The translations under genes and the position numbers were made by a program. Positions 1 through 8,438 of a stretch of DNA of 64,000 bases are shown here, piece after piece; the first letter of the stretch is position 1; each line of letters opens with the position of its first letter. Below the pieces are notes generated by a model. The model worked only from the letters and a program-made list of their open reading frames with translations, was not told where the DNA came from and did no database searches. The stretch is from Geobacter sp. (GTDB taxonomy: Bacteria; Desulfobacterota; Desulfuromonadia; Geobacterales; Pseudopelobacteraceae): contig PJFB01000011.1 in the NCBI GenBank assembly GCA_003574895.1, positions 1-64,000 of the forward strand. Direction: 5' to 3'.

Positions 1-87
1 AGAAAGGTGGCTGGTTACGATCCGGTTACCCAAAGCACGGTGATCTTTACCGACAAGGTAAAGGTAACCGTCACCAAGGCGCAGTAG
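1..87 (+). CDS. C-terminal fragment of an unidentified protein
   Basis: An open frame enters from the left edge of the window and ends at a TAG at 85-87, giving 28 residues (ends VKVTVTKAQ). The alternating hydrophobic/charged pattern suggests a beta strand-rich C-terminus, but too little is visible to name a family. It converges on the methyltransferase gene, and a strong hairpin lies in between. Confidence 0.55.
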   Translation, partial: RKVAGYDPVTQSTVIFTDKVKVTVTKAQ

Positions 88-100
88 TCAAAACCCACAA

Positions 101-137
101 AAAAACGCTGCCACCGATCAAAACGTCGGTGGCAGCG
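101..137 (-). terminator. Rho-independent terminator
   Basis: A perfect 12-bp inverted repeat (CGCTGCCACCGA at 106-117 and TCGGTGGCAGCG at 126-137) with an 8-nt loop. Read on the minus strand it is followed by a run of seven T, so it should end transcription of the Dnmt2 operon. The stem may also stop the convergent gene from the left, although no T-run follows on the plus strand. Confidence 0.85.
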
Positions 138-177
138 CTATATTCAGTGCCAGGGCAGGGGGAGGGCAGGAAATTAT

Positions 178-1104
178 TTACTGCCGTTGCCCCGGTAAAA
201 TATCCGGAAATGCGGTCAGCATGGTCTGTACTGCGATGATGGAGAGGCTGTTTCCCACCAGGTGCCATTTCTTTCGTAGCGCCATTCCCTCGGGAAAACC
301 GAATCCAGCCGGAAAATGCAGCAGCCTTGCAATCTCTTCCGGAGAGAAGCGGCGGACGCTGCCCCGGCATTGCAGGTAAGAGCCGGCGTTAATGATGGAC
401 CTTCCATAGCCGGAAGTGAAGCAGGTCGTATAGGCAAGGGGGTCGTCAGGGTCGAGAATGCGTAGTCCCTTTCCGAACCTGGTCAATATTTCTTCACTGA
501 CCAGCAGGCATTCCGGATATTCCTCTGTTGGTGAAAAATCGAGATACCCGGGCAGAGGGTATGGTTTTAGCCCCATTGGGGCGCGGACCGGATTCATTGC
601 ACCTCGCGAGGCTGCCAGATAATAGCGCGGTCTGCGGGATGGGACCCCCAACTGCGTAGGACATAACAGGATCTCCTGCAGATGGTAACCCCTTGTTGTC
701 AGCGCCTCCAACAGCCGCTTTCTGGCGCCGCTTGTCTTGAACCCGGCCACGTTCTCCAGGGCCAGACAATGGGGCAGCCGGTTTTCCGGCAGGCGCTCGA
801 TAATTTCCAGCAAGTGCAGCAGGCTTCTGGCCCGCGGATCATCCAGATCGCGCTGCCTGCCCCGCTCGCAGTAGGGTTGGCAAGGAGGTGAAAGCCACCA
901 GAGGTCGGCAGCGCAGGTTGTCAACTCCCAGGCGCTGACCCGTTCCAGGTCCACACGGCGTGCTTCGTGATGTGGGCAGTTGTGGCGATACACGTCCAAG
1001 GCTTCCTGGTTCTGGTCAAAGGCGGCAACCAGACGGACATTGCCGTCTCTTACGGCGGCGGCGAACCCCCCGATCCCGCAGAACAGTTCCAATGCCCGTA
1101 CCAT
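178..1104 (-). CDS. Dnmt2-type cytosine-C5 tRNA methyltransferase
   Basis: A 308-aa SAM-dependent C5-cytosine methyltransferase. Motif I is LFCGIGGF (residues 7-14), the catalytic motif IV is SPPCQP with Cys75, motif VI is ENV at 117-119, motif VIII is around QLGVPSRRPRYY, and motif X is VGNSLS near the C-terminus. It carries the CFT signature (228-230, followed by SGYGRS) and a FGFPE motif, both hallmarks of the Dnmt2/TRDMT1 subfamily rather than of restriction-modification enzymes. No restriction endonuclease gene is adjacent. Established knowledge: the Geobacter sulfurreducens Dnmt2 homologue methylates tRNA-Glu, so tRNA (anticodon-loop C38) is the likely substrate here. The start ATG overlaps the stop of the upstream gene by one base (TGATG), which suggests translational coupling. 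Confidence 0.88.
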   Translation of the reverse strand: MVRALELFCGIGGFAAAVRDGNVRLVAAFDQNQEALDVYRHNCPHHEARRVDLERVSAWELTTCAADLWWLSPPCQPYCERGRQRDLDDPRARSLLHLLEIIERLPENRLPHCLALENVAGFKTSGARKRLLEALTTRGYHLQEILLCPTQLGVPSRRPRYYLAASRGAMNPVRAPMGLKPYPLPGYLDFSPTEEYPECLLVSEEILTRFGKGLRILDPDDPLAYTTCFTSGYGRSIINAGSYLQCRGSVRRFSPEEIARLLHFPAGFGFPEGMALRKKWHLVGNSLSIIAVQTMLTAFPDILPGQRQ

Positions 1105-2069
1105 CAGTCCACTTGATCCTTCCCCTGTTTTTCATGAGCCCCAACCATCTGGCTTGCCTTCACGCCATACATCCCGGTGAGCAGGTTTTCGCCGGGCGGT
1201 TCGGTCAGGGCCTTTGTGAGGGAGCCGTGCTCGGCAATACGTTCCATGACCGTTGTCGTGCGCCGCACAACCTGGCTGGACAGCTGGTCAATCGAGGTGG
1301 TGAGCAGTTCGCCAGTTATCGGGTGTTGCCATTGCTCGTGGCCGGTCAGCAGGCCATCATCCCTTGTCATTCTTAGCGGATAGAACAGATGCTGATAATC
1401 CTTGAAGGGGGGGGCATGGAGGCTGCCGAGAAGACGGACCAATAGTTTCCAGTGCGTTCGGTCATACAGTTGCTGGAAGCGGCAGTGCAGATCCAGGGTG
1501 TGCCCGACTATTTCACTGGGTAGCTCGCCACTCGGATCAAAGATGAGGGAGCAGGCAGTTACCAGGTCGTCCCGGGTGCCGGGCCTGACCAAATCGCGCA
1601 GATGCCTGGCGGGCAGAGAAACATCCCTGCGCATGAAATATACGTCGAGCGCGGTTTCAAGACGGTAGTGCCTACCTATGTCGGCAACACCGCTTAGGGA
1701 ATAGACATAGGGATGAAAAACAATGTCGGCCTGCATATGGGCGATGATGCCCAAAAGGCATGCCAGCAGGTTGGTGGGAAACCCGTCCGGGAAGTGCTCT
1801 TCGGCCCGAATGAAAGGGGCATAGCTGTTGGTGCCGGTGTCGTGGAAGCGCTTTGCCAGGGCCAAGGCTGTCGGGGCCTGGGGGCCATGGAACAGGTGCA
1901 TCAGGGTGTCCGGCAGGACCGCTCCAGCCAGATACAGATCGTGATGCTTGTCGATGATCCCCTGCAGCGGGCAGTTGGCATCAAGCCCGGCAAAAGCCCG
2001 TTCTGCCAGTATCCAGTGGGTAAGTTCCTTAGGCATGTCGCGAAGTACCGATAATCGGTCGAGCGACAT
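1104..2069 (-). CDS. Zinc-dependent phospholipase C family protein
   Basis: A 321-aa protein with the His/Asp pattern of the zinc-dependent phospholipase C/S1-P1 fold: THW near the N-terminus, DKHHDLYLAGAVLPD at about residues 41-55, and an AHMQADIVFHPY block at about 111-122. Substrate is not evident; family members hydrolyse phospholipids or are uncharacterised. No signal peptide is obvious, so it may be cytoplasmic. Its stop overlaps the start of the Dnmt2 gene. A downstream ATG at 2036 (MPKELTHW) is an alternative start, and neither start has a clear ribosome-binding site. Confidence 0.68.
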   Translation of the reverse strand: MSLDRLSVLRDMPKELTHWILAERAFAGLDANCPLQGIIDKHHDLYLAGAVLPDTLMHLFHGPQAPTALALAKRFHDTGTNSYAPFIRAEEHFPDGFPTNLLACLLGIIAHMQADIVFHPYVYSLSGVADIGRHYRLETALDVYFMRRDVSLPARHLRDLVRPGTRDDLVTACSLIFDPSGELPSEIVGHTLDLHCRFQQLYDRTHWKLLVRLLGSLHAPPFKDYQHLFYPLRMTRDDGLLTGHEQWQHPITGELLTTSIDQLSSQVVRRTTTVMERIAEHGSLTKALTEPPGENLLTGMYGVKASQMVGAHEKQGKDQVD

Positions 2070-2269
2070 ACACAGCGGGCATCAGTTTGTTGATGGGATT
2101 CGACATGGCAGGCTCTCTTATTGAAATATGTCCCTCAGCATAGCAGCGGGAGCGTAGACGTCAACCCATTCTTCATTTCTGGATATAGCATCAGACATGC
2201 ATTTTATGCTATGAGTATATATAGATGAAAAATCAAGTGTCTGGTATTTGGATGTCAAGGAGTTGTTAG

Positions 2270-2848
2270 GTGCCTCCTGATTTTAACTTTATAATGCAGC
2301 AGCTTGCATGGTTGGAGCCGGAGAGTCATTCAATTTCCGGCAGTACCAGGGCAGCGGTGGCTATGATCCTGCGGAAAGCCTCGGCCGGGTTGGAGATGCT
2401 TTTTATCGAAAGGGCCGCACACGAACGAGACCCCTGGTCAGGTCACCTAGCGTTTCCGGGAGGCAAGGTCGAGCAGGGGGAGAAACCGCGCCAGGCCGCC
2501 GAGCGCGAAACCATAGAGGAGATCGGCCTCGACCTCAACGGCTCTGTTTACTTGGGACAACTGGCCGATATCGCCGGAGCAAATCTGCCGGTATGGGTTT
2601 CGTGCTATGTTTATGGGATGAACGGTAGTAATTTTACCACTGTATTGAGCGATGAGGTCGGTGACCTTTTTTGGGTGGGATTTGCCGATCTGGTTGATGC
2701 AAAACGCCATGTCATCGCCCCGGTGCAATTTGCGGACAAAATACTGGATGTCCCGGCAATCATGCTGCCACAACCGGGAAAACCGGTGCTCTGGGGCATT
2801 ACCTACCGGTTGGTGATGCAATTGTTGGAGTTGTTCGAGAAGCGTTGA
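2270..2848 (+). CDS. NUDIX hydrolase (probable CoA pyrophosphatase type)
   Basis: A 192-aa protein with a complete Nudix box, GX5EX7REUXEEXGU, reading GKVEQGE...RETIEEIG. It should bind Mg2+ and cleave a nucleoside-diphosphate-linked substrate. The surrounding SGHLAFPGGK sequence is typical of NudL/CoA-diphosphatase-like proteins, but substrate is not proven. The GTG start at 2270 is supported by AAGGAG about seven bases upstream. It is transcribed divergently from the phospholipase C-like gene. Confidence 0.85.
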   Translation: MPPDFNFIMQQLAWLEPESHSISGSTRAAVAMILRKASAGLEMLFIERAAHERDPWSGHLAFPGGKVEQGEKPRQAAERETIEEIGLDLNGSVYLGQLADIAGANLPVWVSCYVYGMNGSNFTTVLSDEVGDLFWVGFADLVDAKRHVIAPVQFADKILDVPAIMLPQPGKPVLWGITYRLVMQLLELFEKR

Positions 2849-2915
2849 CCGCGTTGGTTGCATTTTGATGCTCTTGCCGTACACTTGAGGTGAATTTTTA
2901 TCAGACAGGAGGAAA

Positions 2916-3434
2916 ATGATGAGCGAACGAACTGGAATCATAACATTCAAGGGTAATCCAATGACCCTGCTGGGCCCGGAACTGAAGGTGGGCGACAAGG
3001 CGCCGGATTTCCTTGTGGTGGATAACTCTCTCACTCCGGTATCGCTGACCAGTTCCGCAGGTAAGATCAGGGTCATCAGCGCCGTGCCGTCCTTGGACAC
3101 ACCGGTCTGCGACACCGAGACCCGCCGTTTCAACCAGGAGGCAGCCACCCTGCCCGATAGCGTGGTGGTGCTGACCGTGAGCCTTGATCTGCCCTTTGCC
3201 CAGAAACGCTGGTGCGGTGCGGCCGGAATCGACCGTGTGACGACCCTGTCCGATTACCGCGAACGCTCCTTTGGCAACGCCTACGGCGTGTTGATCAAGG
3301 AACTGTTGCTGCTTTCCCGCGTCATATTCGTGATCGATGCCAAGGACACCATCCGGTATATCCAGTTTGTCCCGGAAGTAACCAGCGAGCCCGATTACGG
3401 TGCGGTGATGAATGCGGTAAAAGGCCTGCTTTAG
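2916..3434 (+). CDS. tpx: Thiol peroxidase Tpx (atypical 2-Cys peroxiredoxin)
   Basis: A 172-aa peroxiredoxin of normal Tpx length. The peroxidatic Cys65 is in SLDTPVCDTETRRF, with the Thr two residues before it in the active site, and the resolving Cys100 is in KRWCGAAGI. It should reduce H2O2 and alkyl hydroperoxides with thioredoxin as reductant. AGGAGG lies directly upstream of two consecutive ATG codons (2916 and 2919). In an anaerobe it probably protects against transient oxygen exposure. Confidence 0.95.
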   Translation: MMSERTGIITFKGNPMTLLGPELKVGDKAPDFLVVDNSLTPVSLTSSAGKIRVISAVPSLDTPVCDTETRRFNQEAATLPDSVVVLTVSLDLPFAQKRWCGAAGIDRVTTLSDYRERSFGNAYGVLIKELLLLSRVIFVIDAKDTIRYIQFVPEVTSEPDYGAVMNAVKGLL

Positions 3435-3444
3435 CCAGATACGG

Positions 3445-3470
3445 CAGGGGCGATCCTGCGATCGCCCCTG
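3445..3470. terminator. Hairpin between convergent tpx and copA
   Basis: A perfect 11-bp inverted repeat (CAGGGGCGATC / GATCGCCCCTG) with a 4-nt loop, 10 bases after the tpx stop. There is no T-run on either side, so it is a stem-only terminator or mRNA-stabilising hairpin. Confidence 0.55.
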
Positions 3471-3553
3471 AACATTCCTACCTGTAATCCTCTGCGGCAA
3501 CCAGGCCAGATACTTCCCCGGCATCTGGATTGCGCGGACACTCTGTCTCCTGT

Positions 3554-5944
3554 TTATAACTGTTTTTCCACCCGCCTCAGCATGATCGAATTCAGTACCA
3601 CCGAGACCGAGGAAAAGGCCATTGCCAAGCCGGCGTATTCGGGTTTGAGCACAATGCCGAAGCCGGAGAGCATGCCGGCGGCGACCGGAATGCCAAGGAT
3701 ATTGTAGATCAATGCCCAGAAGAGGTTCTGCTTGATCTTGGCCAGGGTGGCCCGGCCGATCTTGATGGCGCGTACAACATCCTGCAGGTCGTCCCGCATC
3801 AGGACAATGTCTCCGGTCTCCTTGGCCACGTCCGTGCCGCCGCCAATGGCGATGCCGACCTCGGCCCGGGCCAGGGCAGGGGCATCGTTGATGCCGTCTC
3901 CCACCATGCCGGTAACCATCTGTCGTTGCTGGTATTCCATGACTACCGCCTGTTTGCGCTCCGGCAGGACTTCGGCTTCAAAGAGGTCCACCCCGGCCTG
4001 GCGGGCGACGATCTCGGCCACATCGCCATGGTCGCCGGTGATCATGCAGGTTTTGATACCCATGTCTCTGATCTCGGCGATAGCGGCTTGCGAGCCCGGT
4101 TTGAGGGTGTCGGCGAATGCGGCCATCCCCACCAGGGTTTGGCCGGCAGCCACATAGATGAGCGATTTGCCCTCGCCAGACAGTTTTGCGGCCTTGCCGG
4201 TCAGGGGTTTCAGGATGACCTCTTCCTCTGCCATCAACCGCTCGTTCCCCACTGCCAGGCGGAAGCCGTTGTATTGGCAGGTGATGCCGAAACCGCCGCG
4301 CTCCTCGAAATCCGTTGCCTCACCGGCCCGGATGCCGGCTGCCTCGGCAGCCTTGACAGCGGCCTGGGCAAGGGGGTGGGTGGAATAGGCCTCGGCCGTG
4401 GCCAGGCACTCCAGCAGTTTGTCCGGATCTACGTTGCGCGAGGCCGGAACCAGTTCGGTCATGTCCGGGGTCCCCTTGGTCAGGGTGCCGGTCTTATCCA
4501 ACAGCAGAACCTGCAAGCGCGAGATCATCTCCAGGGCCGATCCCTTCTTGACCAGGATTCCCCGCCTGAGGGCGATGCCGCTGCCAACCATGATGGCGGT
4601 TGGTGTTGCCAGGCCCATGGCGCAGGGGCAGGCAATCACCACCACGGCGATGGCAAAGCGGAAGGCGGTCAGAAAATCGGAGTGGAGTGGGAAAAACCAG
4701 ATCAGGAAGGTTGCCAGCGAGAGGGCGATGACTGCCGGGACAAACCAACCCGAGACCATGTCTGCAAAGCGCTGGATGGGGGCTTTGTCCCCTTGGGCCT
4801 CGCGGACCATCTTGACGATCTGGGAGAGCAGGGTGGCTTCGCCGATTCGGGTTGCGGTTACCTTGATCACGCCGCTTTTGTTGATTGTGGCCCCGGTGAC
4901 CGTGTCGCCGGCTGTTTTCTGCACCGGCATGGATTCTCCGGTGACCATGGATTCGTCTACAGTACAATTCCCCTCCACGACCTGGCCATCGACCGGGATG
5001 GTTTCTCCGGGCCGGACCAGCACCACGTCGCCGACGCGGATGACGGAGGCCGGCACCTCTTTCTCGCCATCCCCGGTAACCAGGCGGGCCTTGTCGGCCT
5101 GGAGGTGCAACAGCTTTTTCAACGCTTCGCCGGCTTTGCCGCGGGCCCTGGCCTCCAGGTACTTGCCCAGCCGGATAAAGGTGATGAGCCAGGCCGAGGT
5201 CTCGAAGAAGACCTCTCTTCCGGGACCGAGCAGGCCGGCCCAGGCCAGAAGGGAATAGAAATAGGCGGCCGAGGTGCCCAGCGCAACGAGCACGTCCATG
5301 TTGGCGCTGCGGTTTTTCAGCGCAGCCCAGGCACCGCGGTAAAAGAGCAGGCCGGCCGAGAACTGCACAGCCGTTGCCAGGAGGAAATTGAACTGCATCA
5401 CGGCCCGGTTGCCGTGTATCCCCATGGTGAGCATGATCGGCAGGGAGAGAGCCAGGGATATGGCGAACCAATTGCGTTGCGAGCGCAGTTCGTCAACGCC
5501 CGATGACTCGGCTTCGCGCAGTTCCACCGGTGTGTAACCGGCGCTGTGGACTATGGCGAAGATGTCTGTCGGTCCGATCCGTTGCGGATCGAAACGCACA
5601 AATCCGGTCTCCGCGGCCAGGTTTACGATGGCGGTGCTGATGGCGGGGTTTTCCAGGAGCTTTGACTCCAGAGTGTTGACGCAGTTGGCGCAGTGCAGGC
5701 CGCGAACGGCGAAGGTCATTTCTCCGGGCGGTTCCGGGCGGGCCGCGCCATACCCCAAATCCTGTATGCAGCGGACAAACTCCTCCTCGCCGATGACCGA
5801 CTCGTCATAGTTGACAGTCATATCTCCCATGGCGAAGTTGACCGTTGCAGAAGCCACTCCCTCAAGGGCGCCGACCCCTTTCTCGATGCGGGCGGCGCAA
5901 CTGGCGCAAGACATCCCGCTGATTTTCATGGTGCTTTTGGACAT
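3554..5944 (-). CDS. copA: Copper-exporting P1B-type ATPase
   Basis: A 796-aa heavy-metal-translocating P-type ATPase. Two N-terminal HMA domains carry GMSCASC (Cys13/Cys16) and GLHCANC (Cys85/Cys88). It also has the membrane CPC motif ([11 protein letters not shown]), the phosphorylation loop DKTGTLTKG, the SHP-type HP motif (STHPLAQ) and GDGINDAP. The CPC motif and paired CxxC domains indicate Cu(I) as the cargo, pumped out of the cytoplasm. The stop of the upstream permease gene lies 12 bases before its start, so the two probably form one transcript. No copper regulator is adjacent. Confidence 0.95.
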   Translation of the reverse strand: MSKSTMKISGMSCASCAARIEKGVGALEGVASATVNFAMGDMTVNYDESVIGEEEFVRCIQDLGYGAARPEPPGEMTFAVRGLHCANCVNTLESKLLENPAISTAIVNLAAETGFVRFDPQRIGPTDIFAIVHSAGYTPVELREAESSGVDELRSQRNWFAISLALSLPIMLTMGIHGNRAVMQFNFLLATAVQFSAGLLFYRGAWAALKNRSANMDVLVALGTSAAYFYSLLAWAGLLGPGREVFFETSAWLITFIRLGKYLEARARGKAGEALKKLLHLQADKARLVTGDGEKEVPASVIRVGDVVLVRPGETIPVDGQVVEGNCTVDESMVTGESMPVQKTAGDTVTGATINKSGVIKVTATRIGEATLLSQIVKMVREAQGDKAPIQRFADMVSGWFVPAVIALSLATFLIWFFPLHSDFLTAFRFAIAVVVIACPCAMGLATPTAIMVGSGIALRRGILVKKGSALEMISRLQVLLLDKTGTLTKGTPDMTELVPASRNVDPDKLLECLATAEAYSTHPLAQAAVKAAEAAGIRAGEATDFEERGGFGITCQYNGFRLAVGNERLMAEEEVILKPLTGKAAKLSGEGKSLIYVAAGQTLVGMAAFADTLKPGSQAAIAEIRDMGIKTCMITGDHGDVAEIVARQAGVDLFEAEVLPERKQAVVMEYQQRQMVTGMVGDGINDAPALARAEVGIAIGGGTDVAKETGDIVLMRDDLQDVVRAIKIGRATLAKIKQNLFWALIYNILGIPVAAGMLSGFGIVLKPEYAGLAMAFSSVSVVLNSIMLRRVEKQL

Positions 5945-5956
5945 AGGTCTGGTTTC

Positions 5957-7015
5957 CTAGCTATTGAAATCCCCGTTGACTAGATGCCCCCAGGCGATCT
6001 TGATGGCAGCGGCAATGGGGAGTGCCAGCATGATTCCCCAGAAACCGAGCAGTTCACCAAGCGCCATGACCATGATTATGGTCACCAGCGGGTTCAGGTT
6101 CATGGATTCTTTAAAGACCAGCGGCTTGATGATGTAGCCTTCCAGGAAATAGATAACGGCAAAGGCGAGTACGGTCTTGGCAAGGATAGCCATGGTCTGG
6201 AACTTGAACCAGGCAAAGAAAAGCGCCGGCAGGGTGGCGATGATCACGCCGATGAAAGGGATAATGGAGGCGAATCCGGCGAATATTCCGCAGAAGATCG
6301 GGTGGGGTACTTCCATGAAGAAGAGTACCAGCAGGGAAAGTACCCCCACAATTATGGAAACGATCACCTGACCGCGCAGGTAGCCGCCGATACTGCTGTT
6401 GACCTCACGGCCGATGCCCAGGATGATGTCGCGGTTTCCGGCGGGTATCCAGCTCCGGAGGGTGGCGATGATGGTCTGCTTGTAATAGAGCATGAAGAAG
6501 ACCAGTATGGGCGAGAGGACAATGTTGAAGATGTTGAAGAATATCTTGGAACCAAAGCCGTAGGCCGTCATGCCGGCCTTCTCAACAGCGGTGTCGATGT
6601 TGGCTGAGATCTTGTCCAGCAACCACTGGATCTCCTCGGAGCCGTATCGGTCCGGGAGATTCGCTTTCCATTCGCCGGTTATCTGTTTGATCTTCTGGAT
6701 GTAGAGGGGCAGATCGCGGATTAGGCCGTTCCAGCTCATGGTAAGCTTGGGAACCATGATAGCCAGAAAAAAGATGGTCAGTACGGTGAGAACCACATAG
6801 AGCAGGCCCAGGGAAAGGACCCGCTTCATGCCCCGCTTCTCGGCCTGCACCAGAAGCGGATCAAGCAGGTAGGCTATTATCCAGGAAAGCAAAAAACAGG
6901 AGATGGTATGCTGCAGTGAATATCCTGCTGCCGCGAGCAGTGCGACCAGCATGATGGTCGCGATCAGTCTGCCGTAATCATTGCGGCTTGATATGTCTTG
7001 ATGTGTGCCGTCCAA
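5957..7015 (-). CDS. AI-2E family transporter (PerM/TqsA-like permease)
   Basis: A membrane protein with about eight hydrophobic segments and the conserved C-terminal pattern of the AI-2E family (IIPFIGVIIATLPA, then LEGYIIKPLVFKESMNLNPLV). Substrates vary across the family (autoinducer-2, Na+/H+, unknown), so no substrate is assigned. I place the start at a TTG (7013-7015), five bases after GGGGAG, giving 352 aa, the usual family length. The frame stays open to 7210, but that extension runs through a palindromic intergenic element and reads like non-coding sequence. Confidence 0.8.
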   Translation of the reverse strand: MDGTHQDISSRNDYGRLIATIMLVALLAAAGYSLQHTISCFLLSWIIAYLLDPLLVQAEKRGMKRVLSLGLLYVVLTVLTIFFLAIMVPKLTMSWNGLIRDLPLYIQKIKQITGEWKANLPDRYGSEEIQWLLDKISANIDTAVEKAGMTAYGFGSKIFFNIFNIVLSPILVFFMLYYKQTIIATLRSWIPAGNRDIILGIGREVNSSIGGYLRGQVIVSIIVGVLSLLVLFFMEVPHPIFCGIFAGFASIIPFIGVIIATLPALFFAWFKFQTMAILAKTVLAFAVIYFLEGYIIKPLVFKESMNLNPLVTIIMVMALGELLGFWGIMLALPIAAAIKIAWGHLVNGDFNS

Positions 7016-7036
7016 AATCACTCCCCATGCCGGGAC

Positions 7037-7142
7037 GCATTCAAACACCATGTTCGTTGGCAGCGTCTTCGGCTCCTCAACGTAGTGCTTAGCTACGCCT
7101 GCGGTTGCGTCTTTTTTGCTGCCGGCCTGTCCTTTTGAATGC
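7037..7142. repeat. Palindromic intergenic repeat element (REP/MITE-like)
   Basis: About 106 bp bounded by a perfect 9-bp terminal inverted repeat (GCATTCAAA at 7037-7045, TTTGAATGC at 7134-7142). Inner arms share GGCAGC, and there is a central CGTAG-N7-CTACG dyad (around 7081-7097). The core GCTCCTCAACGTAG...CTACGCCTGCGG resembles a sequence I recall as recurrent between genes in Geobacter genomes. Only one copy is visible here, so multicopy status is inferred. Confidence 0.5.
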
Positions 7143-7151
7143 AACTTGACA

Positions 7152-7607
7152 TCAGATCCGTGGTACGAACATTGCCTCCGTTTCAACAGTGAACAGATTG
7201 TTCTCTTCAAGCCAGTTTTTGACCCGGCTGGTAATGAATTCGTCCTTCATCTTCTGCAAACGTTCAAACTCTTCCGGATAGAAGGACAGGACGTCATCAA
7301 TATTTCCGTGGAGTTTCTTGCCTGCCAAAGAGCCATCAAGCAGACGTTTCAGTCCGGCGTCTTCCATGGTGTCGACAAAATCGGTCATTATTTGACGTTC
7401 CACGCTGTAGTCAAATGGGGGGATCTCCAGGAAGCGGTCCTGGTTATTCTCCAACTGACGCCAGAATTCTTCGTCCTCCATGGCAGAGGGAACATAAAAT
7501 ATCTCACCGCTATGACGGTCGAGAAAATACACACGATCTGCTTGGCCGCTGGCAAAGGCATCCATCAAATCATCCCACACAATTTCCAAATCATGCCCAA
7601 GAACCAT
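7152..7607 (-). CDS. UPF0158 family protein
   Basis: A 151-aa acidic protein matching the UPF0158 pattern: an N-terminal WDDLMDAFASG, then YFLDRHSGEIFYVP and a C-terminal helical part with several W/F residues. No enzymatic motif, signal peptide or membrane segment is visible, so it is probably a soluble cytoplasmic protein of unknown role. Its start faces lpxH, whose start lies about 60 bases away on the other strand. Confidence 0.75.
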   Translation of the reverse strand: MVLGHDLEIVWDDLMDAFASGQADRVYFLDRHSGEIFYVPSAMEDEEFWRQLENNQDRFLEIPPFDYSVERQIMTDFVDTMEDAGLKRLLDGSLAGKKLHGNIDDVLSFYPEEFERLQKMKDEFITSRVKNWLEENNLFTVETEAMFVPRI

Positions 7608-7665
7608 GGCAGGTTACCTCTTTTCTTTGTTGACATCCGCCGGGAGTGGCAGCACTATTTGCGGC

Positions 7666-8397
7666 ATGCGTACGATTTTTCTTGCCGATGCCCACCTGGC
7701 GTTACCGACCGACCGCAATTACCGTTTGCTTCTGCAGTTCCTCCATGGGTTGGAAGGGAATACGGAAACCCTTTTCATCATGGGGGACCTGTTCGATTTC
7801 TGGCTCGGTTTCCCGTCGAATCCATTCCGTCAGTACGATGACGTGCTGAACGCGCTATCCGCGCTGAAACGTTCCGGCTGCCGGCTGGTGTACTTCGAGG
7901 GCAACCACGACTTTCACATGGGCACCATTTTCAGCGAGCGCCTGGGGGCCCAGATTCATACCGGTCCTGCTGTCCTGACCCTGCAAGGGATACGGATATT
8001 TTTATGTCATGGCGACCAGATCAACGTGGCCGACCGCGGCTATCGATTTTTGCGCCGCTTGCTGCACAACCGCCTGGTGGCGGCTGCGGTCAACCATTTC
8101 CCGCCATCGTTGGCCATGATTATCAAGGAGCGTCTCCAGCATACCAGCCGGGCAGGCTACGGCGCCAAGCTCGCAAAATGGGATTATCGCCGGATCATCC
8201 GCGAATTTGCCCAGACCGTCCGAAAGCAGGGGTGCGACGGACTGGTAACCGGTCATTTCCATATGGCCTTTCGCGAAGAGTTGGCTGAGGCGCCCTTTAC
8301 CATCCTCTCCCTGGGGGATTGGATGGAACAGTTCACCTACGGCGAGATGGTGAACGGAGAACTGTTGCTGAAAAACTACCCTGCGGTTGATCCGTAG
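7666..8397 (+). CDS. lpxH: UDP-2,3-diacylglucosamine diphosphatase LpxH-like metallophosphoesterase
   Basis: A 243-aa calcineurin-like phosphoesterase with ordered metal-binding motifs: DAH (near residue 7), GDLFDFW, GNHD and GHFH. The FDFWLG and YFEGNHDFHMG sequences are typical of LpxH, which cleaves UDP-2,3-diacylglucosamine to lipid X in lipid A synthesis at the inner membrane surface. I chose the ATG at 7666 (MRTIFLADAHL), which matches the normal family N-terminus. The frame is open upstream to 7606. Confidence 0.85.
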   Translation: MRTIFLADAHLALPTDRNYRLLLQFLHGLEGNTETLFIMGDLFDFWLGFPSNPFRQYDDVLNALSALKRSGCRLVYFEGNHDFHMGTIFSERLGAQIHTGPAVLTLQGIRIFLCHGDQINVADRGYRFLRRLLHNRLVAAAVNHFPPSLAMIIKERLQHTSRAGYGAKLAKWDYRRIIREFAQTVRKQGCDGLVTGHFHMAFREELAEAPFTILSLGDWMEQFTYGEMVNGELLLKNYPAVDP

Positions 8398-8438
8398 TCG
8401 AGCAGCAAGCGTCTTACCTGCTTTGCCCGACCATCCAA

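Noticed and set aside
71-1180. Small open frames overlapping the Dnmt2 gene on both strands
   Set aside because: They follow the codon pattern of the methyltransferase in other frames, lack ribosome-binding sites and match no family.
3926-5506. A 526-aa open frame opposite copA
   Set aside because: It is the reverse complement of the high-GC copA frame, with biased composition and no homology.
7016-7210. N-terminal 65-residue extension of the AI-2E permease
   Set aside because: The DNA is a palindromic intergenic element, the translated sequence has no membrane segment, and a TTG start with ribosome-binding site gives the normal length.
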